Made by a program: the position numbers and the translations under genes. Source: Nitrospira sp. (GTDB lineage Bacteria > Nitrospirota > Nitrospiria > Nitrospirales > Nitrospiraceae). From it: a stretch of 41,228 bases of DNA. Under the pieces are notes generated by a model, which was not told the DNA's origin, did not search any database, and worked only from the letters and a program-made list of their open reading frames with translations. Of this stretch, positions 23,093 to 33,182 are shown piece by piece; position 1 is the stretch's first letter; every line of letters begins with the position of its first letter. Location: assembly GCA_005116965.1 (NCBI GenBank), contig SWDG01000006.1:316246-357473 (forward strand), written 5' to 3'.

Positions 23093-23952
23093 ACAGCGAT
23101 CAGGCTACCGACAATCGGCGCATTCTCGTCATCGACGATAACGCGAACATCCATGAAGGCTTCCGTAAGATCCTGATGCCGCTGGCCGATTCCGATTCAT
23201 TGGCTCAAGCTCGGGCAGCCTTGTTTGGAGAGGTTCCGACGCTTCCATCGCAAATACGCTATGAGCTGGACTTCGCGAGCCAGGGGCGTGAGGGCTTTGG
23301 TCTGGCTCAGAATGCTTATCAAAGAGGGAATCCGTATGCGGTGGCATTTGTGGACATGCGGATGCCGCCGGGATGGGATGGACTCGAGACTATCGAGCAT
23401 CTTTGGTATGCCGATCCTGATGTTCAAATCGTGATTTGTTCCGCGTATTCGGATCATCCATGGGAAGATGTAAGTCGTCGTATCGGAGACACCGACAAGC
23501 TGCTCATTCTGATGAAGCCCTTCAACAGCATCGAGGTTGTTCAAATCGCGAACGCGCTGACGAAGAAATGGAATCTGGCACGCTCTGTCAAGTTGCAGAT
23601 TGACAGTCTTGCGTTCAGCGTGAGTCAACGAACAGCCGAGTTGCGGGAGGCGAATGAGCGTCTGCAAGCAAATATTGTCAGTCGGGCTGAGGACATACTG
23701 CCAGCTCCTTCTCGGAACGATCTTGAGGCGACTCTTCGTCAGAAGGAAGAATTTCTCGCGATTATGAGCCATGAAATTCTGACCCCGATGAATGAACTCG
23801 TCAGGAAAGTGCATCTCTTGCTGGATAGTCCTTTGAGTCCCGGCCAGCGTGAGCATGCGATGACACTCCAACGGTGTGCGCAGGATCTCCTTTCCCTCAT
23901 CAGTGACATGCATGTGTTCATGGCGGGTGGAAGAGAAGAAACTCAGACCTAA
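23089..23952 (+). CDS. Enlarged-receiver protein with kinase stub lacking ATPase
   Basis: A 287-residue protein. Residues 12-160 form the enlarged receiver shared by the next three genes: DDN acidic pocket (D17-D18), an insertion containing ARAALFGE, phospho-acceptor D89 in [16 protein letters not shown]119 and K143. A coiled coil (about 165-205) leads to a HisKA-like dimerisation helix with H228 in FLAIMSHEILTPMNEL, where the usual Arg after SHEI is Leu. The protein then ends (MHVFMAGGREETQT): there is no HATPase domain, and the 49 bases before the next gene do not encode one. It could act as a phosphotransfer or dimer-scaffold protein. The start is the ATG at 23089 that overlaps the kinase stop. 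Confidence 0.85.
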   Translation: MNSDQATDNRRILVIDDNANIHEGFRKILMPLADSDSLAQARAALFGEVPTLPSQIRYELDFASQGREGFGLAQNAYQRGNPYAVAFVDMRMPPGWDGLETIEHLWYADPDVQIVICSAYSDHPWEDVSRRIGDTDKLLILMKPFNSIEVVQIANALTKKWNLARSVKLQIDSLAFSVSQRTAELREANERLQANIVSRAEDILPAPSRNDLEATLRQKEEFLAIMSHEILTPMNELVRKVHLLLDSPLSPGQREHAMTLQRCAQDLLSLISDMHVFMAGGREETQT

Positions 23953-24001
23953 GGTCTAAGTAAAGATGCTCCTCCTCTCGGCGGACAGAAGGACATGACG
24001 G

Positions 24002-25891
24002 ATGATGGGCGCCAACAATAAAAACCTTCGAATCTTGGTCGTCGACGACAATCGGGCTATCCATGAGGATTTTCGCAGAATCCTTGAAGCGCCAGCTGAG
24101 GAAGAGGGGCTCTATCGCGCACGGGCGACGCTGTTTGGAGAGACGCCACTTGTAGAAGCGCTGGACCGGTTCGAACTGGATTATGCGGATCAAGGACAAG
24201 CCGCGTTGGCCCTGGTAGACATGGCGCGAAGGGAAGGACGTCCGTATGCGGTGGCGTTTGTCGATATGCGGATGCCGCCGGGGTGGGACGGCTTGGAAAC
24301 CATCGAACGGCTCTGGGAGGCGGACGGACGGCTTCAAGTGGTTATCTGTACGGCCTATTCAGACCATTCGTGGGCGGAGATTGCCGGACGGCTAGAAATG
24401 AGCGACCGGTTGCTTATCCTTCGGAAGCCGTTCGATTCCATTGAGGTCCAACAGATTGCCGCATCGCTGACCAGGAAGTGGGAGTTGGGACGGGACATTC
24501 GGTCACAGATCGAAGATCTCGTTGCACAGGTCAATGCCCGCAATCGGGAACTCCAGGCGACGAATCAGCATCTCGAGCAACAGGTGGCTGCACGGACGGC
24601 TGAGCTCCAACAGCGCAACGATGAATTACAGAAAATGGTCGAGGCCCTTAAGGAAGCCAAGGTGTCGGCGGATAAGGCCAATCAGGCCAAGTCACAGTTC
24701 TTAGCCCGTATGAGCCATGAGATCCGGACGCCCATGAACGCGATGCTCGGCATGAATGAGCTGCTTCTCTCAACCTCGTTGAACGACCGGCAGCGTCATT
24801 ACGTCCAAACCATCCATCATTCCGGCGAGCAGTTGCTTCAGATCATCAACGACATACTCGACTTGTCCAAGATCGATGAGGACAAGATGGACCTCCACAT
24901 CGCGGGATTTGACCTGGTTGCAACCGTGCAGGATGTTGCCGGTCTATTCCATGAACCCTCGCGACGAAAGGGGCTCAGTTTAGAATGTCAGATCGACCCC
25001 GAGTTACCTGCTGTGTGGCGAGGGGACGGCCTGCGTCTTCGGCAGATTCTGATGAACCTCGTGAGCAATGCCATCAAATTTACGGAGCGAGGGAGCATCC
25101 TGATTCATGTTGAGCGTCTCGAGGATCGCGAGGAGAAGGTCTTATTCAAAATGACGGTGTGCGATACCGGAATCGGTATTCCTCTGGAGGCGCAGCGGAA
25201 AATTTTCGATCCGTTCGCTCAGGTGGATGGATCGATGACGAGGCGGTACGGAGGGACGGGTTTAGGCCTCGCGATTGTTCAACGACTCGTCTCCTTAATG
25301 GGGGGAGACGTCGGTCTCACCAGTACCCCAGGAAACGGTTCCACATTTTGGTTTACGGTCTGTCTTGAGAAGGTGAGCGCGAGCGACAGAGCTGGGCTGG
25401 AGCGCAAGCAGGCGGATGACCATTCGACGCCTGACGTATTGATCACTAGGAACCAAGACAGGAGCCCGGGCGTCCATTCCTCCAAGCCACGGTCACGTGC
25501 GCGTATCCTCTTGGCTGAAGATAATCCGACAAACCAAGAGGTCTTCCTTCGCATGCTGGAGCTCTGTGGGGAATCAGCCGATACGGCGGGTACGGGTCGA
25601 GAGGCGATCCAGGCACTAGAACGGCGTCAATACGACCTGGTCCTGATGGATTGTGAAATGCCGGAGATGGATGGATTAACTGCAACGTCGGAAATCCGTC
25701 GACGAGGATTTACGAGAGGTGATGGTAGGCCTGTCACGATTCTCGCATTGTCCGGTTACGCAGTGAGTACTGTTGAAACTGCCTGCATCGCGGGAGGGAT
25801 GGACGGTTTTCTGCCAAAACCAGTGGGGCTCAAAGAGATACAGAAGGCGGTCCGCCAGTGGTTACCTACCATTGGTTCCCTCGCCGCCTAA
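24002..25891 (+). CDS. Hybrid histidine kinase: receiver-HisKA-HATPase-receiver
   Basis: A 629-residue soluble protein. Enlarged N-terminal receiver (residues 9-160, phospho-acceptor D88 in [12 protein letters not shown]142), a coiled coil at 165-225, HisKA with H239 in [20 protein letters not shown], a HATPase domain ([44 protein letters not shown]) and a second, ordinary receiver near the C-terminus beginning [16 protein letters not shown], with its Asp in [14 protein letters not shown]. All catalytic residues appear intact. No membrane segment, so its input is presumably phosphorylation of the N-terminal receiver. AAGGA lies 8 bases before the paired ATG codons. Same-strand neighbours lie 36-49 bases away. 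Confidence 0.9.
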   Translation: MMGANNKNLRILVVDDNRAIHEDFRRILEAPAEEEGLYRARATLFGETPLVEALDRFELDYADQGQAALALVDMARREGRPYAVAFVDMRMPPGWDGLETIERLWEADGRLQVVICTAYSDHSWAEIAGRLEMSDRLLILRKPFDSIEVQQIAASLTRKWELGRDIRSQIEDLVAQVNARNRELQATNQHLEQQVAARTAELQQRNDELQKMVEALKEAKVSADKANQAKSQFLARMSHEIRTPMNAMLGMNELLLSTSLNDRQRHYVQTIHHSGEQLLQIINDILDLSKIDEDKMDLHIAGFDLVATVQDVAGLFHEPSRRKGLSLECQIDPELPAVWRGDGLRLRQILMNLVSNAIKFTERGSILIHVERLEDREEKVLFKMTVCDTGIGIPLEAQRKIFDPFAQVDGSMTRRYGGTGLGLAIVQRLVSLMGGDVGLTSTPGNGSTFWFTVCLEKVSASDRAGLERKQADDHSTPDVLITRNQDRSPGVHSSKPRSRARILLAEDNPTNQEVFLRMLELCGESADTAGTGREAIQALERRQYDLVLMDCEMPEMDGLTATSEIRRRGFTRGDGRPVTILALSGYAVSTVETACIAGGMDGFLPKPVGLKEIQKAVRQWLPTIGSLAA

Positions 25892-25927
25892 GTGGCATCG
25901 CTGGTTGGCACAGTGAGAGAGAGCTGT

Positions 25928-27193
25928 ATGAATACGGATATCGACAAGCATCGTCAGCACCTTCGAGTCTTGGTTATTGATGACAATCTCTCGATCCACG
26001 AGGACTTTCGAAAAATCCTTCAACCGGGAACGGAGACACAGGGGCTGGATGAAGCACGCGCGTCGTTATTTGGGGGCGAATCGTTTCAGAAGGCTCTTGT
26101 GCAGTTTGAACTGGATTATGCAGATCAGGGGCAAGCCGCGCTGGCCCTCGTGGAAATGGCGCGCCGAGAAGGACGGCCCTATGCGGTGGCGTTTGTGGAC
26201 ATGCGGATGCCTCCGGGATGGGATGGGCTGGAGACCATCGAGCGTATGTGGGAGGCTGACCCAGAGATTCAGACCGTTATCTGCACGGCCTACACCGACC
26301 ATTCCTGGGACGACATCATTCGCCGACTGGGCTGCGACGACCGTCTCCTGATTCTGCAAAAACCATTTTCCAGCGTGGAGGTCTCGCAATTGGCCGCCTC
26401 CCTCACCACCAAGTGGAAGCTGGCGCGTCAGGCGCGCCAACGGTTAGAAGCGGCCGAGGCTGCCAATGTCGCGAAATCGCAATTCCTTGCCAACGTCAGC
26501 CACGAAATCCGTACGCCTATGAACGGTATTCTCGGGATGAGTGAACTGCTGCTGAAGACACCTCTGAACGACAAGCAGCGTCGATACATTGAGACTGTCC
26601 ACAAATCCGGGATGGCGCTGTTGCAAGTCATCAATGATATCCTTGATATCTCGAGGATTGAATCAGGCAAACTCAAGCTCGAAAACATCGGGTTCGATCT
26701 GCGCCAGCTTGTAAAAGATATCCTGGAACTATTTTCCGGCCCTATTGAGAGCAAGGGACTGAGGCTGACGGTTGTGCTCGCTGACAATCTCCTTCCGGAA
26801 TACGACGGTGACCCGGTGCGCATTCGGCAGATCTTGACCAACCTGTTGGGCAATGCCATCAAATTTACGACCCAGGGAGAAATCGTGCTTCACGTGGCGG
26901 TGGCTGAGGAGACAGTCGATACGACAACACTTTGTCTGAAAGTGCGGGACACAGGCATCGGCATCGAGCCCGCCGTCCAAGCCAAGCTCTTTACACCGTT
27001 TACACAGGCTGACGGCAGTACGACGCGCAAGTATGGCGGGACAGGACTTGGGCTCGCCATTGTCAAGCAACTGGCGCACATGATGGGGGGGATCGTGGGT
27101 GTCGACAGTGTCCTTGGGCAAGGGTCGACGTTTTGGTGCACGATTCAACTCCAAAAGCCTTCCACCCAGACGGTGTTGGCGAAGGTGGTCTAA
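25928..27193 (+). CDS. Response-regulator histidine kinase: receiver-HisKA-HATPase
   Basis: A 421-residue soluble protein with the same enlarged N-terminal receiver (DDN at 18-20, phospho-acceptor D91 in [12 protein letters not shown]145), a short linker, HisKA with H192 in [20 protein letters not shown], and a HATPase domain ([45 protein letters not shown]). Its receiver shares near-identical long blocks with the preceding hybrid kinase, e.g. [16 protein letters not shown] and [20 protein letters not shown], showing recent duplication. Compared with that protein it lacks the long coiled coil and the C-terminal receiver. The start is the ATG at 25928 after GAGAGAG; the frame is open 36 bases further upstream. 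Confidence 0.9.
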   Translation: MNTDIDKHRQHLRVLVIDDNLSIHEDFRKILQPGTETQGLDEARASLFGGESFQKALVQFELDYADQGQAALALVEMARREGRPYAVAFVDMRMPPGWDGLETIERMWEADPEIQTVICTAYTDHSWDDIIRRLGCDDRLLILQKPFSSVEVSQLAASLTTKWKLARQARQRLEAAEAANVAKSQFLANVSHEIRTPMNGILGMSELLLKTPLNDKQRRYIETVHKSGMALLQVINDILDISRIESGKLKLENIGFDLRQLVKDILELFSGPIESKGLRLTVVLADNLLPEYDGDPVRIRQILTNLLGNAIKFTTQGEIVLHVAVAEETVDTTTLCLKVRDTGIGIEPAVQAKLFTPFTQADGSTTRKYGGTGLGLAIVKQLAHMMGGIVGVDSVLGQGSTFWCTIQLQKPSTQTVLAKVV

Positions 27194-27238
27194 TGCCTAG
27201 CCTCGTGAGGATACGTGAGGATAGAGGAGCTATGACGA

Positions 27239-28483
27239 GTGTCGACGGATAGTCTCAATCGACGCATTCTCGTTGTGGACGACAATCCATCGATCCATGA
27301 CGACTTCCGGAGCATCCTTCAATCCGAGACGGGATTGGAGGCCTTCGGGCTGGCGCGTTCCGCGCTATTCGGGGGATCGATCCCTGTCCCATCCCATGAA
27401 CCTTTCCAGGTTGATTGCGTTGATCAAGGTCAGGCGGCACTTACCGCAATGGAGACCGCAAGGAGCGAGGACCGTCCGTATGCGGTCGCCTTTGTCGATA
27501 TGCGGATGCCGCCTGGGTGGGATGGACTGGAAACCATCGAACATCTCTGGAAAGCGGATTCCAGACTGCAGGTGGTCGTCTGCACGGCCTATTCCGATCA
27601 GCCTTGGGAGGAAATCAGACAACGGATAGGGAGAACCGACAAGTTACTGATTCTGCAGAAGCCATTTAACGGCATTGAAGCCTTACAGCTCGCCACCGCG
27701 CTCTGCTGGAAATGGGACCTGGCGAATAAGGCTGTTGGACAACTGCATGAGTTGAGCCACCAGGTCGATGAGCGCACCGTGGAACTTCAACGTGCGAACC
27801 AGCAACTCACTGAAATCAACGACGCACTGATGAGAACCGTGGCAAATCTTGAGGCTGCACAGACAGAAATCTTGCGGCAAAACGGCGAGCTGGAGCGTTT
27901 GGCCTCGCGCGATCCGCTCACCGGATGTCTGAACCGCCGTGCGTTCTACGCGCTGTTTGAGAAAGCGTTTGCGGAGAGCCTCGAGCACGGAAGCGAGCTC
28001 TGTTGTGTGATGGTCGACATTGATCACTTCAAGCGTGTGAATGATCAATATGGACATGCCGCCGGGGACCAAGCCATCCAAGCAGTCGCCAACTGTCTCT
28101 CCGCAGGGTTGCGGTTGACGGATACGGTCGGGCGCTATGGAGGAGAAGAGTTCTGTCTGATGTTCCCTCGCACGACGTTGACGGAAGCTTCAGATCTGGC
28201 GGAACGTTTGCGAATTCGTGTTGGGACTGAGGCGGGCAGCCGGCTTCGAATGGTGTCCGGCTTGACACTGACGGTGAGTATTGGGGTGTCGGCCATCGCG
28301 TTTGGAGCACGGACGCCTTTGGAGCTGATCGATCAATCGGACAAGGCGCTCTATGCAGCCAAGGAAGGTGGGCGGAATTGTGTCATGGCGCTCGCCGTGC
28401 TGGTCCCAGGGATGCATCCGTCCGAGCACCTGGAGCTCCAAGCTAAGCGAGTGACGCCACGGTCTGGACCGCCCGCTCGATAA
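27239..28483 (+). CDS. Response-regulator diguanylate cyclase
   Basis: A 414-residue protein: enlarged receiver at residues 9-160 (D14-D15 pocket, phospho-acceptor D87, T117, K141), coiled coil 165-222, and a GGDEF domain at 222-395. The active-site loop GGEEF (301-305) is intact, as are DPLTGCLNRRAF and VDIDHFKRVNDQYGH. The product-inhibition site RxxD is present as RLTD (292-295), five residues before GGEEF. The enzyme should make c-di-GMP from two GTP when its receiver is phosphorylated. No EAL or HD-GYP domain was seen in the window. GAGGAG precedes the GTG start. It is the last gene of the series and its most obvious output. Confidence 0.93.
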   Translation: MSTDSLNRRILVVDDNPSIHDDFRSILQSETGLEAFGLARSALFGGSIPVPSHEPFQVDCVDQGQAALTAMETARSEDRPYAVAFVDMRMPPGWDGLETIEHLWKADSRLQVVVCTAYSDQPWEEIRQRIGRTDKLLILQKPFNGIEALQLATALCWKWDLANKAVGQLHELSHQVDERTVELQRANQQLTEINDALMRTVANLEAAQTEILRQNGELERLASRDPLTGCLNRRAFYALFEKAFAESLEHGSELCCVMVDIDHFKRVNDQYGHAAGDQAIQAVANCLSAGLRLTDTVGRYGGEEFCLMFPRTTLTEASDLAERLRIRVGTEAGSRLRMVSGLTLTVSIGVSAIAFGARTPLELIDQSDKALYAAKEGGRNCVMALAVLVPGMHPSEHLELQAKRVTPRSGPPAR

Positions 28484-28595
28484 CATCCTTAGTACGTGCG
28501 ACTACTCAGCGAGCGCAAAGCACTCCGCCGCTGTACCGTCGTGTATCAGGACACCTCTCCAACGTTCCCGTGAGTCTTCGTGAATCCAAGCGGTG

Positions 28596-28601
28596 TATAA
28601 T
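28596..28601 (+). promoter_or_regulatory. TATAAT box 8 bases ahead of the sdhC ATG
   Basis: A perfect -10 TATAAT at 28596-28601 with only a weak -35 (around GAGTCT at 28572). Transcription would start near 28608, essentially at the ATG at 28610. No Shine-Dalgarno sequence precedes that ATG, so the sdhC message may be leaderless. Confidence 0.45.
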
Positions 28602-28609
28602 GATCGCGG

Positions 28610-29290
28610 ATGGCACACCCGTCTCACCATTTCCAGTCTTCAGTCGGCAGTAAAGTCGTCATGGCCCTGAGCGGGCTGGGGCTCGTTCTCTATGTGATTT
28701 TTCACATGTTGGGGAACCTACAAGTATTCGAAGGATCCCATGCGCTCAATGGCTATGCGGCAATGCTCCGGGATATGCCGATCTTTCTATGGGCAGCCCG
28801 CATCGGGTTGCTGAGCATTGCGGTCCTCCATATCGTCCTGGCGATCCAGTTGACCTTACGCAATCGCCGAGCTCGCCCGGTTGCCTATGCGGTCCGCGAG
28901 TATCGTCAAGCTTCGTTCGCGTCCCGCACCATGGCAGTCTCCGGCCTGGTGCTCTTGCTCTTTATTATTTTCCACCTGTTGCATCTGACAGTCGGTGTCA
29001 TCGATCCTTCTTCTGCCGATCGCCTCGACACCGAAGGACATCGTGATGTGTATGGGAAGATCGTCCAGGCTTTTCAGAATCCATTTATCGTGGCGTTTTA
29101 TTTGACGGGTCAGCTGGGGCTGGGCTTACATCTGAACCACGCTGTCACCAGCAGTTTACAGACATTGGGGCTTGAACGCGCGGCATTCAACCGACTCATC
29201 AAGGCCGCTGGTCCCACGGTCGCGCTGTTGGTTGTTCTTGGCAATGTCGCCATCATCCTAGCCATCTTCTTGGGGATCGTACGCGGATGA
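28610..29290 (+). CDS. sdhC: Succinate dehydrogenase/fumarate reductase cytochrome b558 subunit
   Basis: A 226-residue membrane anchor with five predicted helices (about residues 14-36, 58-82, 108-130, 157-178 and 198-224). Candidate heme-b ligands are H32 (VIFHMLGN), H74 (VLHIVLA), H122 (IFHLLHLT) and H174 or H177 (GLHLNHAV), consistent with the two-heme, single-subunit b558 type found in Bacillus, Bacteroidetes and others. It anchors the SdhA-SdhB dimer and exchanges electrons with quinone. No ribosome-binding site is visible and a TATAAT lies 8 bases upstream. The stop overlaps the sdhA start. Confidence 0.9.
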   Translation: MAHPSHHFQSSVGSKVVMALSGLGLVLYVIFHMLGNLQVFEGSHALNGYAAMLRDMPIFLWAARIGLLSIAVLHIVLAIQLTLRNRRARPVAYAVREYRQASFASRTMAVSGLVLLLFIIFHLLHLTVGVIDPSSADRLDTEGHRDVYGKIVQAFQNPFIVAFYLTGQLGLGLHLNHAVTSSLQTLGLERAAFNRLIKAAGPTVALLVVLGNVAIILAIFLGIVRG

Positions 29291-31200
29291 TGAAGCTTGA
29301 TCCGAAAATTCCTGCCGGCCCGCTGGAAACCAAATGGGACCGACATCGATTCAGCGAAAAATTAGTGAGTCCGAATAACAAGCGCAACATCACAGTCATC
29401 GTTGTCGGCACCGGCCTTGCGGGAGCCAGTGCAGCTTCGACCTTGGGACAGCTCGGCTATCAGGTGAAGTGCTTTTGTTTTCAGGATAGTCCACGCCGTG
29501 CGCATAGTATTGCGGCCCAAGGCGGGATCAATGCCGCAAAAAATTATCAGGATGATGGTGACAGTGTGGCCCGGCTGTTTTACGACACGATCAAGGGTGG
29601 AGACTTTCGTTCGCGAGAGGCGAATGTCTATCGGCTTGCCCAGGTCAGTGCGCAAATTATCGATCAATGTGTAGCTCTCGGTGTTCCTTTTGCCCGTGAA
29701 TATGGCGGGCAGTTGGCTAACCGATCGTTTGGAGGTGTCCAAGTCTCGCGGACGTTCTACTGTCGCGGACAGACCGGACAGCAACTGCTCTTGGGCGCCT
29801 ATTCGGCGCTCTGCTGGCAGATTGAGCGTGGACAGGTCACGATGCACCCACGGACCGAGATGCTCGATCTGATCGTGATTGACGGTCAGGCCCGAGGAAT
29901 CGTGGTGCGTGATCTTGTCACGGGACGGGTAAGTATCCAGACGGCCCATGCCGTGGTTCTTGCGACCGGTGGCTACAGCAACGTGTACTATCTATCGACC
30001 AATGCGAGCGGCAGCAATGTGACGGCCACGTATCGGGCGTGGAAACAGGGTGCCGCATTCGCGAATCCGTGCTTTATGCAGATTCATCCCACGGCGATCC
30101 CGCCAGGGGACGAACACCAGGCCAAGTTGACCCTGATGTCCGAATCGCTCCGCAACGACGGACGGTTGTGGGTGCCGAAGATGGCTGCGGATCACCGGCC
30201 TCCTGGCGACATACCCGCCGAAGAACGCGACTATTTTCTGGAACGCCGGTACCCACGTTTCGGCAATCTTGCGCCACGAGATATCGCGTCCCGCGCCGTG
30301 AAGACTGTGTGCGACGAAGGCCATGGCGTTGGCCCGGGAGGTCAGGGCGTGTACCTGGATTTTGCCGATGTGATTGAACGGCAGGGGCAGGATGTCGTCC
30401 ACGAGCGCTATGGCAACCTCTTCGACATGTATAACCGGATCACAGGGGAAGATGCCTACCACGTTCCCATGCGGATTTATCCGGCGCCACACTATACGAT
30501 GGGGGGCCTTTGGGTTGATTACAATCTTATGAGCACCATCCCGGGACTTTTCGTGATTGGGGAAGCAAACTTTGCGGATCATGGCGCCAACCGGCTCGGC
30601 GCCAGCTCCTTGATGCAAGGGCTCGCCGATGGTTATTTTATCCTGCCCTATACGATCGGTCATTATTTGGCGACGGCGAAGCTCTTATCGGTTGGAGAAG
30701 ATCACAAGGAATCACGCGCGGCGCTTCAGCGCGTGACGGACAGGATCAGCCGCCTGCTGAACGCGAAAGGCCGTCGACCCGCGGCCTCATTTCATCGCGA
30801 AGTCGGCAAATTCTTATGGGATCACTGCGGCATGTCTCGCAACAAGGCAGGGCTTGAACTAGCACTGCGGTCGATTCCGGCCCTACGGGAAGAATTTTGG
30901 CGGACTGTCGTGGTTCCTGGATCAGGAGAAGCCTTCAACCAAGAGCTGGAATATGCGGGGAGAGTGGCTGACTATCTCGAGTTCGCTGAACTGCTCTGTC
31001 ACGATGCGTTACATCGGGAAGAGTCGTGCGGGGCACATTTCCGCGAAGAGCATCAGACGGCCGACGGTGAACCAACGCGCGACGATACCTGCTTTGCGCA
31101 TGTTGCCGCATGGGAGTACCGAGAGCATGCAGTACCTATCTTGCACAAGGAGCCCCTTGCCTTCGAATTCGTGCAGCCGACCACGAGAAGCTATCAATAG
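29287..31200 (+). CDS. sdhA: Succinate dehydrogenase/fumarate reductase flavoprotein
   Basis: A 637-residue catalytic subunit interconverting succinate and fumarate. It has the Rossmann motif [16 protein letters not shown], the covalent-FAD His (H73 in [13 protein letters not shown]), the substrate-site [11 protein letters not shown] and [15 protein letters not shown], and the FAD contact [19 protein letters not shown]. Length and insertions match the form that pairs with b558 anchors. In an organism running the reductive TCA cycle the same complex could work as a fumarate reductase; direction cannot be read from sequence. The ATG overlaps the sdhC stop by 4 bases. sdhB follows after 48 bases. 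Confidence 0.95.
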   Translation: MMKLDPKIPAGPLETKWDRHRFSEKLVSPNNKRNITVIVVGTGLAGASAASTLGQLGYQVKCFCFQDSPRRAHSIAAQGGINAAKNYQDDGDSVARLFYDTIKGGDFRSREANVYRLAQVSAQIIDQCVALGVPFAREYGGQLANRSFGGVQVSRTFYCRGQTGQQLLLGAYSALCWQIERGQVTMHPRTEMLDLIVIDGQARGIVVRDLVTGRVSIQTAHAVVLATGGYSNVYYLSTNASGSNVTATYRAWKQGAAFANPCFMQIHPTAIPPGDEHQAKLTLMSESLRNDGRLWVPKMAADHRPPGDIPAEERDYFLERRYPRFGNLAPRDIASRAVKTVCDEGHGVGPGGQGVYLDFADVIERQGQDVVHERYGNLFDMYNRITGEDAYHVPMRIYPAPHYTMGGLWVDYNLMSTIPGLFVIGEANFADHGANRLGASSLMQGLADGYFILPYTIGHYLATAKLLSVGEDHKESRAALQRVTDRISRLLNAKGRRPAASFHREVGKFLWDHCGMSRNKAGLELALRSIPALREEFWRTVVVPGSGEAFNQELEYAGRVADYLEFAELLCHDALHREESCGAHFREEHQTADGEPTRDDTCFAHVAAWEYREHAVPILHKEPLAFEFVQPTTRSYQ

Positions 31201-31248
31201 GGCGTGAAGCGTATTTCGTGAAGCGCAAAGGGAGTATCTGACCAGGTC

Positions 31249-32037
31249 ATGAAGTTCACGCTCAAAATTTGGCGCCAGAAGAGTCCAGACGAGAAAGGCC
31301 GGTTTGTGACGTATGAAGCTCACGACGTCGGCTCCGGCATGTCGTTCTTAGAAATGCTCGATAGCGTGAATCAGGGATTAATCACCAAGGGTGAAGAGCC
31401 GGTAGCGTTTGAGCAGGATTGCCGTGAAGGCATCTGCGGAAGTTGCTCCCTAGTAATCAATGGCACCCCACATGGCCCGGACCGGGGTATTTCAACCTGT
31501 CAGTTGTACATGCGGCGGTTTCCCGACGGAGCCGTCATCACGGTTGAGCCGTGGCGTGCGCGTGCGTTTCCCATCATCAAAGATTTGGTAGTGGATCGAC
31601 GCGCGCTTGACCGGATCATGCAGGCAGGTGGGTATATCTCCGCCAATACCGGCGGGGCGGTGGATGGGAACGTCTTATTGATCGGGAAGGACCAGGCCGA
31701 AACCGCGATGGATGCCGCATCCTGTATTGGTTGTGGAGCCTGTGTCGCTGCATGTAAGAATGCCTCGGCCATGCTGTTCGTGGCGGCCAAGGTGTCCCAT
31801 TTGGCGATCTTGCCGCAAGGAAAGCCCGAGCGAACGCATCGTGTGCGTGCGATGCTGGAGGCCATGGATCGAGAAGGGTTTGGCTCGTGTGGCAATCAGT
31901 ATGAGTGCGAAGCCGTCTGTCCGAAAAGCATCAGTGTCCGTTTCATTGCCAATCTCAATCGCGAATATGTCCGAGCCGGTGTCGTCGAATCCGGCCTTCC
32001 GGCTGAGCCGGAATCTCCCCATGCAGAGTCCGCCTAG
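31249..32037 (+). CDS. sdhB: Succinate dehydrogenase/fumarate reductase iron-sulfur subunit
   Basis: A 262-residue protein carrying the three clusters of the complex: [2Fe-2S] cysteines C58, C63, C66 and C84 ([21 protein letters not shown]), [4Fe-4S] in [16 protein letters not shown], and [3Fe-4S] in [14 protein letters not shown]. It passes electrons between the SdhA flavin and the SdhC hemes. The ATG at 31249 is preceded by GGGAG at a rather long spacing. It is the last gene of the operon, and the C-terminal tail ([14 protein letters not shown]) is short and acidic. Confidence 0.95.
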   Translation: MKFTLKIWRQKSPDEKGRFVTYEAHDVGSGMSFLEMLDSVNQGLITKGEEPVAFEQDCREGICGSCSLVINGTPHGPDRGISTCQLYMRRFPDGAVITVEPWRARAFPIIKDLVVDRRALDRIMQAGGYISANTGGAVDGNVLLIGKDQAETAMDAASCIGCGACVAACKNASAMLFVAAKVSHLAILPQGKPERTHRVRAMLEAMDREGFGSCGNQYECEAVCPKSISVRFIANLNREYVRAGVVESGLPAEPESPHAESA

Positions 32038-32160
32038 CCGGTACGCTGACGGCAGGATCTCTCCTCGTTGCGATTCGTCACCAAGCGCGAGGCCGACAGC
32101 CAATCTCTCAAATGGTGTAAAAGTATGCTGGAAGCCACTTTGCGCCAGATAGCAATCAGC

Positions 32161-32188
32161 TTGACTGTAGGGGGAAGGCCTTTATAGT
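32161..32188 (+). promoter_or_regulatory. Sigma-70-like promoter of zinc-ribbon PilZ gene
   Basis: TTGACT (32161-32166), a 16-base spacer and TATAGT (32183-32188) give five of six consensus matches in each box. Transcription would start near 32195, about 40 bases before the PilZ start codon at 32237. Confidence 0.6.
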
Positions 32189-32236
32189 GCGGTTATAGGC
32201 TGGTGGTGAGGTGGAGATGAGAAAGAGGCATATCGA

Positions 32237-32761
32237 ATGAGTCGCCAGGTGATCTGCCCACGCTGTTATAAGGGCGATGTCTTGCAGGCACGACCGCAGA
32301 CCCCACGCGAACTAGTTGCGGCGCTCATTTGGATTGTTCCGTTCCAGTGCCAAGACTGTCGCCATCGTTTCCTCGCCCGACGCGTGAGCACGGCGGGATC
32401 CTCTCACCCAATCGAGCGCCGGGAACATCTCCGTATCCCTGTCCGTCTATGCTTATCGTTTTCCGGAGGAAAAGTGAGGGGCGAGGGTATCGTGCTGGAC
32501 CTTTCTCTGGGCGGGTGCATCATCGAGAGCGAGACCCACGTCCGGGTTGACGATATTTTCTACCTGGAGATCGCCCTCGCCGATGACGAAGCTCCCATCG
32601 AAGTTGCGGCCATGGTACGGTCCGTGAATGCCCGCGGCATCGCCTTCAAGTTTCTCCGCAAGGCCCAAGAGAATAAACGTCTGCTCACCTTCATCCACTC
32701 ACATTCGGGTTCCACGTCCAATGTCCTCTCCAAGGCTGTCGAGCCGATCGTCACCGGTTAG
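32237..32761 (+). CDS. Zinc-ribbon PilZ domain protein
   Basis: A 174-residue protein joining an N-terminal zinc ribbon (C7, C10 in VICPRCYKG; C38, C41 in FQCQDCRHRF) to a PilZ domain at about 58-160. The c-di-GMP-binding signatures are intact: IERREHLRIPVR (RxxxR) and VLDLSLGGCIIES (DxSxxG at D88-G93). The C-terminal 20 residues are Ser-rich. The zinc ribbon may contact a partner protein or nucleic acid. It has its own promoter-like sequence and is not part of the sdh operon. With the diguanylate cyclase 4 kb upstream it could be a receptor for that signal. Confidence 0.83.
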   Translation: MSRQVICPRCYKGDVLQARPQTPRELVAALIWIVPFQCQDCRHRFLARRVSTAGSSHPIERREHLRIPVRLCLSFSGGKVRGEGIVLDLSLGGCIIESETHVRVDDIFYLEIALADDEAPIEVAAMVRSVNARGIAFKFLRKAQENKRLLTFIHSHSGSTSNVLSKAVEPIVTG

Positions 32762-32776
32762 CCTCGATTTCCCGGC

Positions 32777-33082
32777 CTAGATTGGCATCTCCCAGGCAGA
32801 CGACAGCGGATAGTCGCTGATCAAGCGGTCATGTTCGGCGTGATCGTAGGGCTCGATGGTCAGATCATGTTGATCCATCGGTTCCGTGCAGGCTGAAGAG
32901 GAGAACGCATCGATCAACGCCTGGGCCTTGTCTTTTGTTGAAAATCGACAGAGCCCGTGTTCGGGCATGCCTGACGACGGGTGCCAGAAGGCGAGGTCGA
33001 TCGCACTGCCTTGATAGATGCCAAGGGCGCGGTGTCGCACTTGAAACCCACCAGGTTCATGAATCAATAGTTTCCGTGGCAT
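32777..33082 (-). CDS. Hypothetical protein
   Basis: A 101-residue soluble protein with no recognised family, starting MPRKLLIHEPGGFQVRHRAL. It contains SAIDLAFWHPSSGMPEHGLC, then a helix KDKAQALIDAFSSSA, and ends in an acidic, His-rich segment (DHAEHDRLISDYP). The ATG at 33082 has AGAGGGG just upstream; the same frame is open for 78 more codons, but that part overlaps the LemA gene antisense and lacks coding character. Convergent with the PilZ gene and divergent from the LemA gene. Confidence 0.55.
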   Translation of the reverse strand: MPRKLLIHEPGGFQVRHRALGIYQGSAIDLAFWHPSSGMPEHGLCRFSTKDKAQALIDAFSSSACTEPMDQHDLTIEPYDHAEHDRLISDYPLSSAWEMPI

Positions 33083-33182
33083 AGCCCCTCTTGACCGACA
33101 TATCTTAATGATTATCCCCATGGTAGCATGATTGCGAGAGCAAGGGACATTGCGTCCTGCTCTACTGCTGAAGGAGGGAACG

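Noticed and set aside
31201-31248. Direct repeat GTGAAGCG, twice 14 bases apart, between sdhA and sdhB
   Set aside because: Too short and isolated to assign a function; likely chance.
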